Positions 26,167-35,334 of a stretch of 64,000 bases of DNA are shown here, one piece after another. The position numbers and the translations under genes were made by a program. The notes beneath the pieces are model-generated. The model was given only the letters and a program-made list of their open reading frames with translations, was not told the DNA's origin and ran no database searches. Origin of the DNA: Nocardia sp. BMG51109 (GTDB lineage Bacteria > Actinomycetota > Actinomycetes > Mycobacteriales > Mycobacteriaceae); the NCBI RefSeq assembly GCF_000526215.1, contig NZ_JAFQ01000004.1, positions 7,254,001 through 7,318,000 of the forward strand. Reading direction: 5' to 3'. How positions within the stretch are numbered: the stretch's first letter is position 1; every line of letters starts with the position of its first letter.

Positions 26167-27657
26167 TCAGGCGGCGGTGCCGTAGGAGTAGTCCTCCAGC
26201 GGGAACCCGACCGCCTCCCGGTGCGTGGCCGGAGTGCTGTTGGGCCGCAGCAGCGCCGCCTCGCCGTGCTGGTTGAAGTAGTAGCTGCGGGCGGTGGAGC
26301 AGCTGCCGCTGTAGAACACCGACGACCCCAGCTTGCGCGTGACGTAGTCGAGGAAGCGCGCATTGGCCTGCTCGGTCACCTCGAACACCTGCTCGCCCCG
26401 GCGCCGCATCTCGCCGAACAGCCGGCCCATATGCTTCATCTGCGCCTCGATGGTGGTGAAGTAGGACAGGCCGCTGTAGGAGTACGGGCTGTTCAGGCTC
26501 AAGAAGTTCGGGAACTTGGGCACCGTGATGCCCTCGTATGCCTGGAACCTGTTGTCGCGCCAGAACTTTCCGAGGTTCACCCCGTCCCGGCCGATGACCT
26601 CGATGGCCGGGAAGTTCACGTCCCACAGGTTGAATCCGGTGGCCAGGATCAGCGTGTCGATCTCGGTCTTGTGCCCGTCGGCGGTCACGATGCCGTCCGG
26701 CTCGAGGTGATCGATCGAGTGCGTCTCCAGCCGCACGTGCGGTTCGTTGAAGGTCTTGAAGTAGGTGTTCGAGAAGGTCGGGCGCTTGCAGCCGAAGTCG
26801 TAGTCGGGGGTCAGCTTGCGGCGGATCTCCTTGTCGCGCACCTGTGCTCGCAGATGCGACTTGGCCAGCAGCGCCGCCGCCTTGTTGCCGAGCTTGGCCT
26901 GCTTGTAGTGCAGCACGCCGGACACCATCAGCAGCTCCAGCATGCTCGTATTCACCAGCCGGGCCGCCTTCTGGGTCACCGGCGCCTTCGCGAACAGCTG
27001 CTGCACCGGTTTCGGGATCGCGGTATCGACCTTGGGCACCACCCAGATCGGCGTGCGCTGGAAGACCGTCAGCGCCGACACCTTCTTCGCCGCCTCCGGC
27101 ACCAGCTGCACGGCGGTGGCGCCGGTGCCGATGATCGCGGCCTTGCGGCCGGTGAGGTCGACGTCGTCCTCCCAGGCGGTGGTGTGCAGGATCTTGCCCT
27201 CGAACGTGTCGATGCCCGGGAACGGCGGCGTGTACGGCTGGGACAGGAAGCCCGTGGCCGTCAGCAGATAGCGCGCGGTCAGGGTGTCGCCGTCGTCCAC
27301 CGAGACCACCCAGTGCTGCTGCTCCTCGTCCCAGCGGGCGCCGCCGACCACCCGGCCGAACCGCATCCGGCGGCGCAGGTCGTACTTGTCGGCGATGTGC
27401 TCGGCGTAGCGCTTCAGCTCCGCACCCGGCGCGAACAGCCGTGACCAGTACGGATTCGGCTCGAACGAGTACGAGTAGGTGACCGAGGCGATATCCACCG
27501 CCAGGCCCGGATACCGGTTCACGTGCCAGGTGCCACCCAGATCGTCCTCTCGCTCGAGGATCACGAAATTGCTCAGGCCGAGCCTGTCCAGCTCGATGCC
27601 CGCGCCCATCCCGCCGAATCCGGCCCCTACGACAACGGCGTCGTACTGAGGTGCCAC
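26167..27657 (-). CDS. Flavin-containing monooxygenase (Baeyer-Villiger type, EthA-like)
   Basis: FAD- and NADPH-dependent monooxygenase of 496 residues. It has the FAD-binding GAGFGGMG motif at residues 11-18, the second Rossmann motif IGTGATA near 186, and the Baeyer-Villiger fingerprint FEGKILHTTAW at about 163. It probably oxidises ketones or sulfur-containing compounds; the substrate is not evident. The GTG start at 27657 has GGGAGG upstream. It is divergent from a TetR gene with an operator palindrome between them, an arrangement like ethA-ethR of M. tuberculosis, although that does not prove orthology. Confidence 0.85.
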   Translation of the reverse strand: MAPQYDAVVVGAGFGGMGAGIELDRLGLSNFVILEREDDLGGTWHVNRYPGLAVDIASVTYSYSFEPNPYWSRLFAPGAELKRYAEHIADKYDLRRRMRFGRVVGGARWDEEQQHWVVSVDDGDTLTARYLLTATGFLSQPYTPPFPGIDTFEGKILHTTAWEDDVDLTGRKAAIIGTGATAVQLVPEAAKKVSALTVFQRTPIWVVPKVDTAIPKPVQQLFAKAPVTQKAARLVNTSMLELLMVSGVLHYKQAKLGNKAAALLAKSHLRAQVRDKEIRRKLTPDYDFGCKRPTFSNTYFKTFNEPHVRLETHSIDHLEPDGIVTADGHKTEIDTLILATGFNLWDVNFPAIEVIGRDGVNLGKFWRDNRFQAYEGITVPKFPNFLSLNSPYSYSGLSYFTTIEAQMKHMGRLFGEMRRRGEQVFEVTEQANARFLDYVTRKLGSSVFYSGSCSTARSYYFNQHGEAALLRPNSTPATHREAVGFPLEDYSYGTAA

Positions 27658-27692
27658 GACGAACCTCCCTGGTACCCGAAGTATCTATTACA

Positions 27693-27708
27693 GAATGACA
27701 CATCATTC
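27693..27708. promoter_or_regulatory. Probable TetR operator
   Basis: Perfect inverted repeat GAATGACACATCATTC (6-bp arms, 4-bp spacer) in the 79-base gap between the monooxygenase start (27657) and the preferred TetR start (27737). A TAATAG at 27685-27690 on the minus strand is a plausible -10 for the monooxygenase, so a repressor bound here would block that promoter. Confidence 0.6.
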
Positions 27709-27718
27709 CGTTTCGGAA
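27706..27718. promoter_or_regulatory. Second palindrome beside the TetR operator
   Basis: Perfect inverted repeat TTCCGTTTCGGAA overlapping the end of the first palindrome by three bases. It may be a second operator half or a site for the TetR protein's own promoter. Confidence 0.4.
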
Positions 27719-27736
27719 CACCGTATCATCGGCTGC

Positions 27737-28360
27737 GTGCCGAAGTCATCCACCCGCCTCGAGCGGCGCAAGGCCGAGCTCCGCCAGGAGATCATCGACA
27801 CCGCCTTCGCCTGCTTCGCCGAAAAGGGTTATCACGCAACGGGAATCGCCGATATCGCGGCTCAGCTGGGGATCGGCCACGGCACCTTCTACCGCTACTT
27901 CGCCAATAAGCGCGACATCATCGACCACGTCATCGACGATCTGGCCGCCCGCATCATCGACTCGCTGGGCACCGACAACGCGCCCGACGCGGCGACCTCG
28001 CTGGACGAGTACCGCGCCCAGGTCGAGCGCATCGGCGCGGCCCTGAACCGGATCTTCCTGGAGGACCGGCGGATCTCGCAGCTGCTGCTGTTCCAGGCGA
28101 CCGGCATCGACAGCGAGCTGACCCTGCGGCTGTACGGGCTGCTCGACACCGCCGACACGCTCACCGCCGGCTATCTCGAACACGGCGTCGAGCTGGGTTA
28201 CCTCCGGGCCGATCTGGACACCGCCAATACCGCCAGGGCGGTCACCGGGATGATGCTGGCCGCCATCGTGCACGGCCTGCGCGACCCGGACGCGCAGGCA
28301 ACTGCCGACCTGACCCAGGCGATCCGCCGTTTGCTCATCGACGGCGTGCGCAAGGACTGA
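27737..28360 (+). CDS. TetR family transcriptional regulator
   Basis: A 207-residue repressor with an N-terminal TetR helix-turn-helix (IIDTAFACFAEKGYHATGIADIA, then IGHGTFYRYFANKRDI) and a helical ligand-binding C-terminus. The GTG at 27737 is preferred. An in-frame ATG at 27695 would add 14 residues, but it lies inside the operator palindrome and has no ribosome-binding sequence. Neither start has a strong Shine-Dalgarno site, so a leaderless transcript is possible. It probably represses the divergent monooxygenase and itself. Confidence 0.85.
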   Translation: MPKSSTRLERRKAELRQEIIDTAFACFAEKGYHATGIADIAAQLGIGHGTFYRYFANKRDIIDHVIDDLAARIIDSLGTDNAPDAATSLDEYRAQVERIGAALNRIFLEDRRISQLLLFQATGIDSELTLRLYGLLDTADTLTAGYLEHGVELGYLRADLDTANTARAVTGMMLAAIVHGLRDPDAQATADLTQAIRRLLIDGVRKD

Positions 28361-28477
28361 GCGTCTTTCGATTCGGCTCCGGCCGCATCGCATTCTGGTG
28401 AAGGGACCGGATGCCGGGCCGGCGGTGGACTATCTTCGGGGCGGAGTCGAACGACAAGCGGACCGGAGGAGGCAGGG

Positions 28478-28831
28478 GTGGCGGGTAAGGTTCCCTACGT
28501 CGGGGTCGTCGTCTATGAATCGTTGTCCAATGCGCCCGAGTCCACACCGCTGTACCAGGAGGACATCGTCCTCGTGTACGCCGAGTCGGATCCGAATGCG
28601 GTGCAGCTGGTCACCGATCTCGCCCGGCAGCAGGAATGCACGTATCGCAACGAGACCGGCGAGAGCATCAGCCTGTCGGTGAAGAGCATCGTCGACGTGA
28701 GCGCCGCGCTGACCGAGGACGTGCCCGCGGGCGGCGCGCTGTACACCCGGTATTTCCGGGATTTCGACGCCTACCAGCGGCTGGAGCCGCTGCTCGGCGA
28801 CACCGAACCACCGAGTGCAACGAGCGGGTAG
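28478..28831 (+). CDS. DUF4288 domain protein
   Basis: A 117-residue cytoplasmic protein. The hallmarks are PLYQEDIVLVYAESDPNA, the CTYRNETGES segment, the VKSIVDVS segment and LYTRYFRDFDAY near the end, which match DUF4288 proteins as I know them. Function is unknown; relatives are small stand-alone proteins. The GTG at 28478 has GGAGGAGG upstream. It ends eight bases before the end of ruvB on the opposite strand. Confidence 0.7.
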   Translation: MAGKVPYVGVVVYESLSNAPESTPLYQEDIVLVYAESDPNAVQLVTDLARQQECTYRNETGESISLSVKSIVDVSAALTEDVPAGGALYTRYFRDFDAYQRLEPLLGDTEPPSATSG

Positions 28832-28839
28832 CCGGGTAG

Positions 28840-29928
28840 TCAGGAATCGAAGAGGTCCAGGGTCGGGTGCGGTTCGCGCCCGCGCACCTCGATCGACCCG
28901 AAGACCAGGTCCGGCGGCGGGACCAGGCCCAGATGCTCCCACGCGGCGGCGGTGGCGACGCGGCCGCGCGGGGTGCGGGCGACCATGCCGGCCCGCACCA
29001 GGAACGGCTCGCACACCTCCTCGACGGTGGCGGCCTCCTCCCCCACCGCCACCGCGAGCGTCGAAACCCCTACCGGCCCACCGCCGAAGCTGCGCACCAG
29101 CGAGCCGAGCACGGCCCGGTCGAGGCGGTCCAGGCCCAGATCGTCGACGTCGTAGACGGCCAGGGCGGCATGGGCGACCTCGCGGGTGATCACGCCGTCG
29201 GCCCGCACCTCCGCGTAGTCGCGCACGCGGCGCAGCAGGCGGTTGGCGATGCGCGGGGTGCCGCGGGAGCGCCCCGCGATCTCGGCGGCGGCATCCGGCT
29301 CGACGCGCAGTTCGAGTATCCGGGCCGAGCGCACCAGGATCCGTTGCAGCTCATCGGGTTCGTAGAAATCCATGTGGCCGGTGAAGCCGAACCGGTCGCG
29401 CAGCGGGCCGGTCAGCGCGCCCGACCGGGTGGTGGCGCCGACCAGCGTGAACGGCGCGATATCGAGCGGGATCGACGTCGCGCCGGGGCCCTTGCCGACC
29501 ACCACGTCGACGCGGAAGTCCTCCATCGCCAGGTACAGCATCTCCTCGGCAGGCCGGGCCATCCGATGGATCTCGTCGATGAACAGCACGTCGCCCTCGA
29601 CCAGGTTGCTGAGCATGGCGGCCAGATCGCCCGCGCGCTCCATCGCCGGACCGGACGTAATCCGCAGGGCGGAGCCGAGTTCGGCGGCGATGATCATCGC
29701 CATGCTGGTCTTGCCCAGACCCGGCGGGCCGGACAGCAGCACGTGATCCGGTGTGCCGCCGCGCTTCCTGGCGCCGTGCAGCACCAGCGCGAGCTGCTCG
29801 CGCACGCGCGGCTGGCCGATGAAGTCGTCCAGGGACTTCGGGCGCAGCCCGGCCTCGATATCGCCGTCCGACCGCAGATAGCTCGGCGTGACCTGGGATT
29901 CGGTGTCGTCGTCCGTCGGCTCGGTCAT
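28840..29928 (-). CDS. ruvB: Holliday junction branch migration helicase RuvB
   Basis: AAA+ motor of the RuvABC resolvasome. The 362-residue protein has Walker A GPPGLGKT near residue 67, Walker [10 protein letters not shown], the sensor region [18 protein letters not shown], and a C-terminal winged helix ([18 protein letters not shown]). Slightly longer than E. coli RuvB (336) because of the N-terminal tail. It follows ruvA by seven bases and is the last gene of ruvCAB. Confidence 0.97.
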   Translation of the reverse strand: MTEPTDDDTESQVTPSYLRSDGDIEAGLRPKSLDDFIGQPRVREQLALVLHGARKRGGTPDHVLLSGPPGLGKTSMAMIIAAELGSALRITSGPAMERAGDLAAMLSNLVEGDVLFIDEIHRMARPAEEMLYLAMEDFRVDVVVGKGPGATSIPLDIAPFTLVGATTRSGALTGPLRDRFGFTGHMDFYEPDELQRILVRSARILELRVEPDAAAEIAGRSRGTPRIANRLLRRVRDYAEVRADGVITREVAHAALAVYDVDDLGLDRLDRAVLGSLVRSFGGGPVGVSTLAVAVGEEAATVEEVCEPFLVRAGMVARTPRGRVATAAAWEHLGLVPPPDLVFGSIEVRGREPHPTLDLFDS

Positions 29929-29935
29929 CTACGCC

Positions 29936-30541
29936 CTATTTGTTCTTACCGAGCAGGCCCAGCGACGCGCGCAGTGCCTTCGAGGTGTCCAGATCGGGCT
30001 GGTCGGTGAGCACGGCGTCGACGGCGGGCTCGGCCTGTTTGGCCGGGAAGCCGAGGCCGGTGAGCGCCTCCACCACCTGTTCGCGGACCGGGGTGACGAC
30101 CGGCGCGGGCCCGGCGCCGGGCGGACCCGATTGCACCGGAACGAGATTCACCTTGTCGCGCAGCTCCACGACCATGCGTTCGGCGCCGCGCTTACCGATG
30201 CCGGGCACCCTGGTCAGCGCCGCGATATTGCTCTCGGCCAGCGCCTTGCGCAGCGCCTCGGGCTCCAGCACCGCCAGCACCGCCATGGCCAGCCGCGGGC
30301 CCACGCCGTTGACGGTCTGCAGCAGCCCGAACAGCTCGCGGGCCTCGGTGTCGGCGAAGCCGTACAGCGTCATCGAATCCTCGCGCACGATCATCGACGT
30401 GTACAGCCGCGCCTCCTCGCCGCGGGTCAGGGCGGCCAGCGTGGAGGGGGTGGCGTTGAGCCGGTAGCCGACGCCGGCGGCCTCCAGCACCGCGTGGTCG
30501 AGCCCGATCTCGAGTACCTCGCCGCGCACCGACGCGATCAC
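29936..30541 (-). CDS. ruvA: Holliday junction branch migration protein RuvA
   Basis: Tetrameric protein that holds the four-way junction for RuvB. With GTG start at 30541 it has 201 residues: an N-terminal OB-fold ([13 protein letters not shown]), a helix-hairpin-helix region ([17 protein letters not shown] and [15 protein letters not shown]), and the C-terminal RuvB-binding domain ([16 protein letters not shown]). The GTG overlaps the ruvC stop (GTGA), so it is translationally coupled to ruvC. Longer upstream open frames are only shadows of ruvC. Confidence 0.96.
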   Translation of the reverse strand: MIASVRGEVLEIGLDHAVLEAAGVGYRLNATPSTLAALTRGEEARLYTSMIVREDSMTLYGFADTEARELFGLLQTVNGVGPRLAMAVLAVLEPEALRKALAESNIAALTRVPGIGKRGAERMVVELRDKVNLVPVQSGPPGAGPAPVVTPVREQVVEALTGLGFPAKQAEPAVDAVLTDQPDLDTSKALRASLGLLGKNK

Positions 30542-31107
30542 CTCGTCACCGCCTTTCGTTGCCGGGCAAGTCTTTCGGTGTACTTCCGCTGCGCCTCCGC
30601 CGCCTGGGCCTCCGCCTTCGCCATTCGCTCCAGCATCGGTGCCCGCCAGCAGTGACAGATCGCCAGCGCGAGCGCGTCGGCGGCGTCGGCCGGTTTCGGC
30701 GCCGTCTGCAAGCCTAGGATCCGCGACACCATCGCCGTCACCTGAGCCTTGCCGGCCGACCCGTTTCCGGTGACGGCGGCCTTCACCTGACTCGGCGTGT
30801 GGAAGGCGACCGGGATGCGGCGGCGGGCGGCGGCCAGCGCGATGACGCCGCCGGCCTGCGCGGTGCCCATCGCGGTGCGCACATTGTGCTGCGAGAACAC
30901 CCGCTCGATCGCCACCGCGGCCGGTTCGTGGGTATCCATCCAGTGCTCGGCCGCCTCCGAGACCAGCAGCAGCCGCTCGGCGAGATCCATCTCCGCGGGC
31001 GTGCGCACCACGCCTACATCGAGTGCCGTGACCTGCCGCCCGAGCCCGCCGTCGACGATGCTCAGACCGCACCGGGTGAGCCCGGGGTCGACACCCATCA
31101 CCCGCAC
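30538..31107 (-). CDS. ruvC: Crossover junction endodeoxyribonuclease RuvC
   Basis: Holliday junction resolvase of 189 residues. Acidic catalytic residues are visible in MGVDPGL at the N-terminus, AIERVFSQ in the middle and [10 protein letters not shown] towards the end. The C-terminus has a basic helical tail ([15 protein letters not shown]). The start chosen is the GTG at 31107 with GGAGGGG upstream; the ATG at 31098 three codons later is an alternative. First gene of ruvCAB. In relatives yebC lies just upstream; here about 19 kb of other genes intervene. Confidence 0.94.
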   Translation of the reverse strand: MRVMGVDPGLTRCGLSIVDGGLGRQVTALDVGVVRTPAEMDLAERLLLVSEAAEHWMDTHEPAAVAIERVFSQHNVRTAMGTAQAGGVIALAAARRRIPVAFHTPSQVKAAVTGNGSAGKAQVTAMVSRILGLQTAPKPADAADALALAICHCWRAPMLERMAKAEAQAAEAQRKYTERLARQRKAVTR

Positions 31108-31310
31108 GACAAAGCACCCCTCCACATCCGCGAACAGTTGTTCGAAGTCTAACGGAGCATGCGTGCCCGGCCACTCACCGACACATCCTCGAATCCGGAG
31201 CCGGCCGATGACCGGGCGCGACAACGGAACCACAGTGTCGGATCCCCGGTGCGGCGGGTCCGGTGCTCGACGAGAACCGCGCGCCATCACGGCAGTCCAA
31301 CCGATCGTTC

Positions 31311-31820
31311 TCAGGACAACCGGTCGGCGAAGACTGCGTAGGCGTCGGCCGAGAACAGTACGAAGCGGATCTCGGTGACGGACGTGCCGGTCTCGCGGAC
31401 GGTCTGCACGGCGATCCGCGCGCCGTCGTCGATCGGCCAGCCGTAGATTCCGGTGGAGATCGCCGGGAACGCGACGGTTCGCGCGCCCAATTCGTCGGCG
31501 ACACGCAGGGATTCGCGATAGCAGGAGGCAAGCAACTGCGACCGGTCCTCCTCGGCGGACCACCTCGGGCCCACGGTGTGGATCACCCACCGCGCGGGGA
31601 GATCGCCGCCGGTCGTGGCCACCGCCCGCCCGGTCGACAGTCCCTTGCCGTAGTGGGAGGCACGCAGATCCCGGCACTCGGCCAGGATCGCCGGCCCGCC
31701 CTTGCGATGAATCGCCCCGTCGACGCCGCCCCCGCCGAGCAGCGACGAGTTCGCCGCGTTCACGACGGCGTCCACCTCCTGCGCGGTGATATCACCCTGC
31801 ACCAGTACGAGTTCGGTCAT
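31311..31820 (-). CDS. Macro domain protein, O-acetyl-ADP-ribose deacetylase-like
   Basis: A 169-residue single macro domain of the YmdB/MacroD type, which binds ADP-ribose and hydrolyses O-acetyl-ADP-ribose or removes mono-ADP-ribose from proteins. The hallmarks are [30 protein letters not shown] with the catalytic Asp, and ISTGIYGWP. The ATG at 31820 matches family starts. It lies alone between ruvC and the less GC-rich island. Confidence 0.9.
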   Translation of the reverse strand: MTELVLVQGDITAQEVDAVVNAANSSLLGGGGVDGAIHRKGGPAILAECRDLRASHYGKGLSTGRAVATTGGDLPARWVIHTVGPRWSAEEDRSQLLASCYRESLRVADELGARTVAFPAISTGIYGWPIDDGARIAVQTVRETGTSVTEIRFVLFSADAYAVFADRLS

Positions 31821-32194
31821 GAACCGAGTGTGCCCCCATTTCCGACGCGGCACCCGGACGGGCCTCGGCCCGCCGCGGATCCGCAGTAGCGATCGAACAG
31901 TCGCCTACCGTTGCGCCGAGCCTTCCCCGCCTTGCACGATGTGCGCCTCCCGCTAGTTGCTCATCAATTGAAGAGCCTAGCCAGTCGGATGAGGTACGGA
32001 ACGTACCCGGCGGAATCGAGACCAGATCTCAGCGTCGAATCCACCCACGACGCCGGGAGAACTTCCTTCCGGAAGGGGCGAAATTTCCCCGACGGGTCAG
32101 CGAATGTCGGCGAATACTCTATTCGTGCATCGGCCCTCCCACATCCTGATCAACCACCTGGCCGCGGTTGCCCCGGTCTGGTTGACTGGCTCCC
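31821..32194. other. Gene-free left margin of the low-GC island
   Basis: No gene is supported in these 374 bases. Base composition drops clearly compared with the ruv genes. It contains the inverted repeat GGTACGGAACGTACC at 31993-32007 and a stem-like CTTCCTTCCGGAAG. No tRNA, integrase or direct-repeat attachment site was recognised. This is probably the junction between core DNA and the island that continues to about 40.7 kb. Confidence 0.5.
31993..32007. promoter_or_regulatory. 15-bp inverted repeat upstream of the hydrolase gene
   Basis: Perfect palindromic arms GGTACG and CGTACC around a GAA spacer. The TACG/CGTA cores resemble the TATACG-N5-CGTATA element at 38630 but with a 3-base instead of 5-base spacer, so a related operator is possible but unproven. 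Confidence 0.35.
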
Positions 32195-33121
32195 GTGGTT
32201 CCGACGAGCACCGTCACCCGCGTCCGCACCCTCGACGGCCTTCAACTGGCCGCGACTCTCGCCACCCCAGATCAACCGCCATCGCAGGCTGTCGTGTTGG
32301 TCCATGGCGGCGGCGTCACCCGCGAAGAGGGCGGCTTCTTCACCCGGCTGGCTGCTGGCCTGGCCGAGGCTGGGATTGCTTCCCTCCGGTTCGATCTCCG
32401 TGGTCACGGGGATAGCGAAGGCAGCCAAGCGGAACTCACACTCGCCACCATCCTCAACGACATCCGCGTCAGCCTGGCACATCTCCGCGAGGTCACCGGC
32501 GCGGCCGAGCTGAGCCTGTGCGGCGCGAGCTTCGCTGGCGGCATCTGCGCTTACTACGCCGCCAAACGGCCGGACGATCTGTCACGGCTGGTGCTCCTCA
32601 ATCCGCAGGTGGACTACAAGAAGCGGACGATCGACACTCGGGACTACTGGACGAACGATGCCATCAGTGACGAGCGAGCCGAAGAGCTGAATTCGACTGG
32701 CGCCATTCAATTTAAGGCCAACTTGCAGCATGGCCGCCCGTTCCTGAACGAGGTGTTCTGGTTCCGGCCGCTCGATGTGCTCGGCGAGATTGAAGCGCCG
32801 ACGCTCATCATCCACGGCAACGCCGACACCTTGGTGCCGATCGACGGATCGCGCGAGGCCGCCACCAAATTGACGTCGCCGGTTGAACTGGTGGAGATCG
32901 AGGGATCACAGCACGGCTTCGCCGTCCATGACGACCCGGAGTACTTGAATCCGAAGAGCCAGGAGTACCAGGCCGAGGTCATCGGCATCGCGGCCTCGTG
33001 GCTGGCAACCGGCTCGTCGTCAAGGCAACAGCACGTCGCGCAGCTCTTGCACCCTCGGCCGATGCCGCCACGGATCCAGGGTGCGGACAACGTCGATGAT
33101 GACGTTCATCGTTCGCTCTGA
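32195..33121 (+). CDS. Alpha/beta hydrolase
   Basis: A 308-residue serine hydrolase. The oxyanion region is VLVHGGG near residue 34, the nucleophile elbow is GASFAGG near 109, the acid is in IHGNADTLVP near 207 and the histidine in GSQHGFAVHD near 237, so the triad is complete. The substrate is unknown; esterase or acyl-transferring activity is typical. The last 34 residues (33020-33121) overlap the end of the converging Xre gene and look like random sequence. Family members usually end near residue 270, so the natural stop may have been lost when the Xre gene arrived. The GTG start has no strong ribosome-binding site. Confidence 0.8.
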   Translation: MVPTSTVTRVRTLDGLQLAATLATPDQPPSQAVVLVHGGGVTREEGGFFTRLAAGLAEAGIASLRFDLRGHGDSEGSQAELTLATILNDIRVSLAHLREVTGAAELSLCGASFAGGICAYYAAKRPDDLSRLVLLNPQVDYKKRTIDTRDYWTNDAISDERAEELNSTGAIQFKANLQHGRPFLNEVFWFRPLDVLGEIEAPTLIIHGNADTLVPIDGSREAATKLTSPVELVEIEGSQHGFAVHDDPEYLNPKSQEYQAEVIGIAASWLATGSSSRQQHVAQLLHPRPMPPRIQGADNVDDDVHRSL

Positions 33122-34459
33122 CCGTGTTTCGCGCGCCACCGCGACTGATTCAACCGCGACCGTGGCCGCTTCGTCCGGCTCGCCACTCAGGGCCAATGCT
33201 TTCGCCCGCCGAGCCCCGAAGAAGCCAGCATCGCGCCGCGACAGTGAGCCACTGGCAAGGACCTGGCCGAAGAGCTGCGTCGCCGTCTGCGGCCTCCCCG
33301 CTTCGGTGTAGCAACATGCGGACCGCACCAGGAGCGTGCCCTCATTGAAGTAGCTGACCAGGGCATGGTCATCCGCACCGTTCGCCTGGGTGAGGAGGTG
33401 CCCCGCATCGGCCAGGTTTTGTTCAACGACGCTGGTCGGTTCGCCGATCATGGCGAGGCCCAGGGCCTCCTGCTGCACGACTTCGGCCTGGACCCGCGTG
33501 GGCAGTTGCCAGGGGCCATCCTTTGCCGCCTGCGCCAACGTCAGCAACGTGCCAGTGTCACGGGTCTCGTAAGCCATCTGGGATTTCTTGAGCAGCACGT
33601 ACCCCTGCATCGGCAGACTGCCCGCGGCCTGCGCCCATTCCATTGCCCGGTCGTAGAGGAAGGTGGCGGTCAGCGGATTGTGCAGATCGCGGTACAGCCA
33701 CCCGGCGAACTCGGCACCATCGGCCCCCACGGCGAGCAGTTGCCGCTGGATGTTCGGCTTAACTTCCCGTGTGTGCCGCCTGATGGCACCAAGAATCCCG
33801 AGCACCAACGGCAGGGCCGCTGCCGGACCGAGTGTGCCGTCGTCGGCCTTACACCGCGCCAGCTGCGCGCGGAAGAAGTCCACCACGGTGCCATCGAAGT
33901 ACCGGCGTGCATCCTCCAAGGCCGCGCCGACACGTTCGAGGTCGTCGGCGTGACTGGGCGGTGGTGCGGCGGTGCCGTCCGAGGCCAACCATCGGACGAG
34001 CGCCACGGCGTCATGGCCTGCGACACTGGTAGTTTCGGTGGGCAACACTGCTCCGTCGCCTTCGGCATCCGGCAGCTTGAACCACAGCAGGTCAGCCGGA
34101 ATGTCGAGGATCTCGGCCCAGCGGATCAGCTTGGAAATCTGTTCGGGTGCCGGACCCTTTTCGATCCGGCTGAGCTGCGCTTGGGTCAGTTCCAGCCAGT
34201 TGGCCACCAGTTCCTGTGGCAGTGGGCGCCCATGATACGGATGGGTCCGGTAAGCGAAGATCACGCGGCCCATGTGCCAAGTGGCCAAGGCGTCGCGGAT
34301 CTTGTCGGTCTGCCAGAAATCCGGCGGCACCGTGGGCGGATGTAGTGCCTCGTCGCGCGCAGTGAGATTACAAGGGCCGCATAGTATTTCGGCGTTGTAG
34401 CGATTGAGCCTGCTCCCACAGCGAGCGCAGTAGCGTTGCTGCTCGGGTTCGCGCTTCAT
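33020..34459 (-). CDS. Xre-family regulator with N-terminal zinc ribbon and TPR-like C-terminus
   Basis: A 479-residue regulator. Residues 11-30 form a zinc ribbon (Cys11, Cys14, Cys27, Cys30). Residues 62-125 are an Xre-type helix-turn-helix with LTQAQLSRIEKG. The rest is helical with TPR-like pairs (residues 250-479), probably sensing a ligand or protein. The ATG at 34459 has GGAG five bases upstream. It is divergent from the kinase/radical SAM operon with a TATACG-type inverted repeat between them; a similar site lies upstream of the NUDIX operon, so this protein is the likely regulator of both. It overlaps the alpha/beta hydrolase gene tail to tail by 102 bases. Confidence 0.82.
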   Translation of the reverse strand: MKREPEQQRYCARCGSRLNRYNAEILCGPCNLTARDEALHPPTVPPDFWQTDKIRDALATWHMGRVIFAYRTHPYHGRPLPQELVANWLELTQAQLSRIEKGPAPEQISKLIRWAEILDIPADLLWFKLPDAEGDGAVLPTETTSVAGHDAVALVRWLASDGTAAPPPSHADDLERVGAALEDARRYFDGTVVDFFRAQLARCKADDGTLGPAAALPLVLGILGAIRRHTREVKPNIQRQLLAVGADGAEFAGWLYRDLHNPLTATFLYDRAMEWAQAAGSLPMQGYVLLKKSQMAYETRDTGTLLTLAQAAKDGPWQLPTRVQAEVVQQEALGLAMIGEPTSVVEQNLADAGHLLTQANGADDHALVSYFNEGTLLVRSACCYTEAGRPQTATQLFGQVLASGSLSRRDAGFFGARRAKALALSGEPDEAATVAVESVAVARETRSERTMNVIIDVVRTLDPWRHRPRVQELRDVLLP

Positions 34460-34531
34460 GGCTACTCCGACATCGTTTTGGGGTGCCCTGACCGCGCCCC
34501 GTTCGCCCTGGTCGCGTGACCTTACCAGGGC

Positions 34532-34560
34532 TTGACGGTCCTCACTATACGTTTCATACA
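34532..34560 (+). promoter_or_regulatory. Candidate promoter of the kinase/radical SAM operon
   Basis: TTGACG (34532-34537) and CATACA (34555-34560) are separated by 17 bases. The expected transcript start near 34567 would leave a leader of about 87 bases before the GTG at 34654. The -10 half overlaps the TATACG-type inverted repeat at 34546-34562, consistent with repression. Confidence 0.4.
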
Positions 34561-34562
34561 TA
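34546..34562. promoter_or_regulatory. TATACG-N5 operator-like site 1
   Basis: TATACGTTTCATACATA: a left half TATACG, a 5-base spacer and an imperfect right half, aligned with the perfect TATACGCCGGACGTATA at 38630. It lies between the divergent Xre regulator and kinase genes. Candidate operator for that regulator. Confidence 0.5.
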
Positions 34563-34653
34563 CCCCGCATACCCCCATGTCGTGGTCGTTTTCGCCCCGC
34601 CGATCGACCCTGAGGGGCCTGGACATATTCGGGCCTCACGAAAGGGGTTGGCC

Positions 34654-35334
34654 GTGACCTTGTCCCTGGTAGTTCCCATCTTCGGCCCACCGGCCGCCGG
34701 TAAAACCACCCTGACCTTGCGCCTCCAAACACCGGGACGGCGAATCTTCCGACTGCGCGAGCACGTCCCAAAAGAGGTACTGGCCGCGACAGCCACCAGC
34801 AGCGAACGCCTGGGCTGGATCGACGAGTTCACCGTCGGTGATGTGCTCCGGTCATATTTCGTTGCTGCTCACGAAGATTCGGCCGTTCACACGATCCTGC
34901 TGGACAACTTCCCCGGATCGGCCAGCCAGGTCGACCAGCTGCTGGCGACGCTCTGGACGCTGACGCCCTCGCCGCACATCGAGCCGATCGAAGTGCTGAC
35001 GGACGCACGAACGCTGAAGCAGCGGGCCAAGACTCGCAAGGTTTGCCACCGCTGCGAACGCGATCCGATCTCGGACCCACGTCTGCCAGCTGTCCCGGCC
35101 GACGATGACCCATGGCAGTGCGCGCACTGCGGCGGCCTGCTGCATCCGCGCCGAGGTGACTCCCCGCTGTTGTTCAAGGCCAGATTGCAGCGCTACCACC
35201 AGACGGCCGCTGGCATCCGAGCGGGCTTTACAGATTCCGGGATCACCGTCACCGCACTCGACACCACCAACACCATCGATGGGGCGGCGAATCTGCTTGC
35301 CCCGCTGCTCATTTCACGGAGTACTTCGCTATGA
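34654..35334 (+). CDS. Adenylate kinase-like P-loop kinase with zinc LID
   Basis: A 226-residue protein with the nucleoside-monophosphate kinase layout: P-loop GPPAAGKTT at residues 11-19, LLDNFPGS near 82-89 in the place of the adenylate kinase DGFPR motif, and a LID-like zinc site with Cys131, Cys134, Cys156 and Cys159. Several normally conserved adenylate kinase residues are changed (Asn for the Gly of DGFPR, Gly for its Arg), so the phosphate acceptor may not be AMP. The GTG at 34654 has AAGGGG six bases upstream; an earlier frame from 34516 lacks family similarity. The stop overlaps the radical SAM start (ATGA). Confidence 0.72.
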   Translation: MTLSLVVPIFGPPAAGKTTLTLRLQTPGRRIFRLREHVPKEVLAATATSSERLGWIDEFTVGDVLRSYFVAAHEDSAVHTILLDNFPGSASQVDQLLATLWTLTPSPHIEPIEVLTDARTLKQRAKTRKVCHRCERDPISDPRLPAVPADDDPWQCAHCGGLLHPRRGDSPLLFKARLQRYHQTAAGIRAGFTDSGITVTALDTTNTIDGAANLLAPLLISRSTSL

